Source: Antribacter gilvus (GTDB lineage: Bacteria > Actinomycetota > Actinomycetes > Actinomycetales > Cellulomonadaceae). Taken from it: a stretch of 64,000 nucleotides of DNA. A model generated the notes under the pieces. It was not told the origin of the DNA, did no database searches, and saw nothing but the letters and a program-made list of their open reading frames with translations. The stretch's first letter is position 1. Every line of letters begins with the position of its first letter. Both the position numbers and the translations under genes were made by a program. This document shows positions 61,094 to 64,000 of the stretch, piece by piece. The stretch lies in contig NZ_QXTH01000008.1 in assembly GCF_003946865.1 (NCBI RefSeq), positions 246,343 through 310,342 on the forward strand, given 5' to 3'.

Positions 61094-62214
61094 CCGAAGC
61101 ACGCCTCCTGGTAGGCCTGCGCGGCCTCGAGGTCGCCGTTGATCGTCAGCTTCTCGTACGCCGACGGGTCGTCGCAGTCCGGCCCGCCCTCGGTCTTGTC
61201 GGCGAGCGGGGTGAACTCGAGGATCATGTCGCCGGCGGCGAGGCCCTCGGTGACCTGGATCTTGCTGCCGTCCGTGAGGCCCAGCTTGATCTCGCGCTCC
61301 TCCGGCTCGGCGCCCTCGTCGGCCACGACCCACACCTTGCCCGTCTGCGACGAGCCCAGCACCGCGCTCACCGGCACGACGACCGCGTCCTCGGCGTTGC
61401 CGTTGACGATCTCGATCTCGGCACCGAGGCCGGGGAACGCCGTCACGCCGCCGGGGATCGCGCAGCGCACGGCGCCGGTGGTGGTCGCGTTCGGGTCCGC
61501 CCCCGGGTCCGCCCCGGCACCGGGCGCGGCGGAACCGATCGTCAGGCCCGTGCAGGTGAACGGCGCGGGGCCGCCCTTCAGGGTCACCTGGGCCTCGCCG
61601 GCCGCGCCGACCAGGCGGTACTGCTGCTCCGCCGTGAGGGTGCCGGACACCGACAGGCTGCCCGGCGTGATCGTGCCGATCGTGTCGCCGACGGACACCT
61701 CCTGGTCCTTGAGGACAGTGACGTCGAGCGTGCCGCCGATGGGGGCCTTGATCGTGGTGACGGTGATCTTGGGCTTGCGCTCGGTCATCGTCTGCTCGCC
61801 GGTCGTCGGGTCGGTCTTGACCAGCGGCTCCCGCGGCTCCTCGAGACGGACCCTGAGCACCTCGGCGTCCACTCCGACGGCGCCGTCGGCGGCCACGATC
61901 TCCGAGACCTTGCCGACGGCCGTGGCCTTGACCTCGACAGGCGCGTCGGCCACCACGGACGCGGGCACGACGACGGAGTTGGTCACCGTCGCGGTGGACA
62001 CCTCGATGATCGAGTCGGTGATCTCGCCGGTGGGCTGGAGGGCGTCCGGCGGCTCGAGGTCGGCGCCGGTGAAGGCGATCTTCACGAGGGCCGCGGCAAT
62101 GACCGCCCAGACGACCAGCCGAAGGATGGGAAAGACGTACTGCCGGGTGATACCCAAGACGGGCTCCTCGCGTCGGCGCGGAATGCGACGGGTGTAGGGG
62201 CCGGCGCGGTCCAT
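61090..62214 (-). CDS. HlyD/MacA-like efflux adaptor protein
   Basis: A membrane-anchored adaptor of 374 residues from the ATG at 62214. A single helix (VFPILRLVVWAVIAAALVKI) is followed by barrel-sandwich repeats (VEVKATAVGKVSEIVAADGA, IKAPIGGTLDVTVLKDQE) and a membrane-proximal domain (VVVPVSAVLG, GLAAGDMIL). The start is uncertain: a GTG at 62238 is in frame, and a TTG at 62157 has GAGGAG 6 bases upstream and would begin just before the membrane helix. It is the first gene of the three-gene efflux operon. In Gram-positives such systems export peptides or drugs. Confidence 0.83.
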
Positions 62215-62346
62215 GACCTGCACCGACGACGTTGGCACGGACAGTAGCGAACTTTCCAGAGGTCTCGGTCCGCACCTCTCCTGCTTACGCTCCGCACGGT
62301 ACTACACAGTGCGTACTAGCCGGAAGCCTTTGCCCCGCGTGGCGTC

Positions 62347-62402
62347 GTGGGTATGGATATGGCGGGAATCCGTGACCGGATTCCCGCCATATCCATACCC
62401 AC
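62347..62402 (-). terminator. 26-bp perfect hairpin after the exonuclease gene
   Basis: Arms 62347-62372 and 62377-62402 are exact complements around a TGAC loop, 12 bp past the stop of the leftward exonuclease gene. The AT content is higher than the surroundings. It is unusually long for a terminator and may also mark a mobile or structured element. Confidence 0.75.
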
Positions 62403-62413
62403 AATTGCTGAAG

Positions 62414-63223
62414 TCAGAGGTCGTAGGTCGCGACGACCGCGGCGTGGTCGCTCCAGCGCTCCTCGTACGTCTCCGCACGGTCCACCTCGACCTTGCGGGC
62501 GGCAGCCGCAGCCGCAGGGTTCGCCAGCTGGTAGTCGATGCGCCAGCCCGAGTCGTTCTCGTACGCCTTGCCGCGCCACGACCACCAGGTGTACGGACCA
62601 GGGCCCTCGCCGCCGTGCTCGCGGCCGAGGTCGGTCCAGCCCGAGGCGAACCAGCGGTCGAGGTACGCGCGCTCCTCCGGAAGGAAGCCCGCCGCCTTGA
62701 GGTTGCCCTTCCAGTTCGCGATGTCCACGTTCTTGTGGGCGATGTTCACGTCACCCGCCACGACGACCGGGTGGTCCAGGGCGGACAGCTCCGCCAGACG
62801 CTCGGTGACCTTCTCCAGATAGGCGTACTTGGCGGTCATGGTCGCCTCCTGGCCCGGGCCTGTGGAACCTGAGTGGATGTAGGTCGACACCACCGTGACC
62901 AGCCCGCCGCCAGGCAGCTCGACGTCCGCCTCGACCCAGCGGCCCGTGTCGACCGGGGGCTCCGGCTCGCCCTTGCCGAGCCCCACGCGCACAGCACGCA
63001 CCGGATGCTTCGACGCGACGAGCACCCCCGCCCGGCCCTTGATGTCGCACGACTGGTGCGCCACGTGCCAGCCCGCGAGCAGGTCGTTCACCACGTCGTC
63101 GGGGGCCCGCACCTCCTGCAGGAGCAGCACGTCCGGTGAGCGGGTGGCGATCCAGGAGTCCATCCCGCGGCGGAACGCGGCGCGGATCCCGTTGACGTTG
63201 GCTGTGGCGATCTGCAGGGGCAC
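62414..63223 (-). CDS. xth: Exodeoxyribonuclease III family AP endonuclease
   Basis: A 269-residue EEP-fold nuclease. Catalytic motifs are TANVNGIRAA, LLLQEVRAP (Glu), STYIHSG, VVAGDVNIAHKNVD (Asp/Asn), TWWSW, WRIDYQLA (Asp) and RWSDHAAVV (Asp-His). It repairs abasic sites. The start is GTG at 63223. Confidence 0.94.
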   Translation of the reverse strand: MPLQIATANVNGIRAAFRRGMDSWIATRSPDVLLLQEVRAPDDVVNDLLAGWHVAHQSCDIKGRAGVLVASKHPVRAVRVGLGKGEPEPPVDTGRWVEADVELPGGGLVTVVSTYIHSGSTGPGQEATMTAKYAYLEKVTERLAELSALDHPVVVAGDVNIAHKNVDIANWKGNLKAAGFLPEERAYLDRWFASGWTDLGREHGGEGPGPYTWWSWRGKAYENDSGWRIDYQLANPAAAAAARKVEVDRAETYEERWSDHAAVVATYDL

Positions 63224-63259
63224 CCCGGAAGCCTACGCGGCGGGGGTGCCCCCGCCGGA

Positions 63260-63757
63260 TCACGACACTGTGACGTCTTCGCCGCGGTAGGCCGCCTCCA
63301 GCGTGGGGATGTCGATCTTGCCCATCTTGAGCATCGCGTTGGTGGCGCGCATGTTGGCCTCGGTCGTGTAGTCGCCGCACAGCTCCTCGAGCCGCTTCGG
63401 GACGACCTGCCAGGAGACGCCGTACCGGTCCTTGAGCCACCCGCACGGGCCGGGCTCGCCGCCGTCGGCCGTGAGCGCGTCCCAGAACCGGTCGACCTCC
63501 TCCTGGGAGTCCACGCTCAGGTAGAACGAGAACGCCTCGTTCAGCGTGAAGGCCGGGCCGGCGTTGAGCCCGGTCACCGGCAGGCCCGCGACGGTGAACT
63601 CCACGATGAACGGGTCGCCCGGGTTGGCGCCGGGGATGCCCTCGACCGCCTCGACCACACGGTCCACCGACGAGCCGGGGATGGTTGCGGCGTAGAAGCG
63701 CGCCGCCTCCTCGGCCTTGTTGTTGCCGAACCACAGGTGGTTCCTGACGCTGACCAT
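63260..63757 (-). CDS. VOC-superfamily protein (PhnB-like)
   Basis: A 165-residue PhnB-like glyoxalase-fold protein: HLWFGNNKAEEAARFYA, FTVAGLPVTGLNAG, EEVDRFWDALTADGGE, CGWLKDRYGVSWQVVP. The ATG at 63757 has GGAGG 5 bases upstream; an ATG at 63775 is in frame but lacks one. Substrate unknown. It is upstream of the exonuclease gene in the same direction. Confidence 0.9.
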   Translation of the reverse strand: MVSVRNHLWFGNNKAEEAARFYAATIPGSSVDRVVEAVEGIPGANPGDPFIVEFTVAGLPVTGLNAGPAFTLNEAFSFYLSVDSQEEVDRFWDALTADGGEPGPCGWLKDRYGVSWQVVPKRLEELCGDYTTEANMRATNAMLKMGKIDIPTLEAAYRGEDVTVS

Positions 63758-63874
63758 GACTGCCTCCTCGCGCATGAATCCTCCCGACGAGGATCCCTCA
63801 GGAGCGCAGACCCGGCCTGCGGGGAAAACTCATCGGCCGGGCTCGCACCACGGAGTGCGTGATCGGTAGTTGGT

Positions 63875-63908
63875 TGCATGATCGGCAGTTCGAACTGCCG
63901 ATCATGCA
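63875..63908. repeat. 34-bp perfect palindrome near the right edge
   Basis: The bases 63875-63908 equal their own reverse complement (centre TTCGAA). GATCGGTAGTT at 63861-63871 nearly repeats one half (GATCGGCAGTT). It lies in the 240-bp gene-free stretch upstream of the VOC gene, just before the direct repeats. Confidence 0.92.
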
Positions 63909-63911
63909 TGT

Positions 63912-63990
63912 GATGTCTCAGGACATCGTGCGTGGTTGTGTCTCGGGACATCGTGCACGGTGTGGTGTCTCAGGACATCGTGCACGGTCG
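63912..63990 (+). repeat. Three short direct repeats, possible insertion-sequence end
   Basis: TGTCTCAGGACATCGTGC occurs at 63914 and 63966, and as TGTCTCGGGACATCGTGC at 63939, with spacing of 25 and 27 bp. The first copy contains the palindrome GATGTC-TCAG-GACATC. Similar TGTCTC...GACATCG repeats mark the ends of IS481-family elements in actinobacteria as I recall, but the transposase would lie outside the window. Confidence 0.55.
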
Positions 63991-64000
63991 GGTTTGTCAT

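Noticed and set aside
63912..63990. The three short repeats as a CRISPR array
   Set aside because: Spacing of 25-27 bp leaves under 10 bp between repeats, and the repeats contain their own palindromes typical of transposase sites.

Overview
The window is a chromosomal segment from a very GC-rich Gram-positive actinobacterium. The evidence is a WhiB7-type regulator, mycoredoxin, an AdnAB helicase-nuclease, a UvrD2-like helicase, UPF0182, DUF3107 and DUF3152 proteins, many GTG starts, and frequent TANNNT boxes placed about 6 bp before start codons (leaderless mRNAs). A plant-polysaccharide locus (GH53 plus GH42) and a pentose-oxidation cluster suggest a polysaccharide-degrading member of the Micrococcales (Cellulomonadaceae/Promicromonosporaceae-like). 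That placement is inference.

Layout. 1-3.4 kb: end of a non-phosphorylative pentose oxidation operon (pentonate dehydratase, FAH-fold 2-keto-3-deoxypentonate dehydratase, semialdehyde dehydrogenase) convergent with an SMP-30 lactonase. 3.4-7 kb: a secreted double-domain esterase whose first copy has lost its catalytic residues, an initiator tRNA, and a stand-alone nicotianamine synthase-like gene with a Zur-box-like sequence over its start. 7-31.5 kb: a conserved actinobacterial housekeeping block (UPF0182, PDZ-Lon protease, zinc proteases, ThiF-like protein, whiB7 with an attenuator leader, uvrD2, mrx1, nudC, adnA-adnB, DUF3152, DUF3107, ferritin-like protein, RhlE-type helicase), resembling from memory the Rv3193c-Rv3211 region of Mycobacterium tuberculosis. 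The helicase stop codon lies in three exact tandem 91-bp repeats.

31.8-48 kb: a DUF1905 protein, MarC, PHP phosphoesterase, aminopeptidase P, alpha/beta hydrolase, a second conserved block (stress protein, MgtE-N/CBS protein, DUF1003, later Mrp ATPase), a DUF2079 membrane protein, an unrecognised S1-like/coiled-coil protein, and an ABC exporter divergent from a two-component system. 48-59 kb: a galactan utilisation locus: LacI regulator, lipoprotein-dependent sugar ABC importer, divergent GH42 beta-galactosidase, secreted GH53 endo-galactanase and galactokinase. The working model is that GH53 cuts galactan outside the cell, the importer takes up oligomers, GH42 releases galactose and GalK phosphorylates it, with LacI probably acting at a GACCGTGCACA motif present in both divergent promoters.

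59-64 kb: a MacAB-like efflux operon, exodeoxyribonuclease III, a VOC-family protein, and a right edge with a 34-bp perfect palindrome followed by three short direct repeats that may be the end of an insertion sequence. Five long palindromes sharing the half-site AGGTAG occupy gene ends between 44 and 59 kb. No rRNA genes, CRISPR array, complete insertion sequence or prophage was seen.
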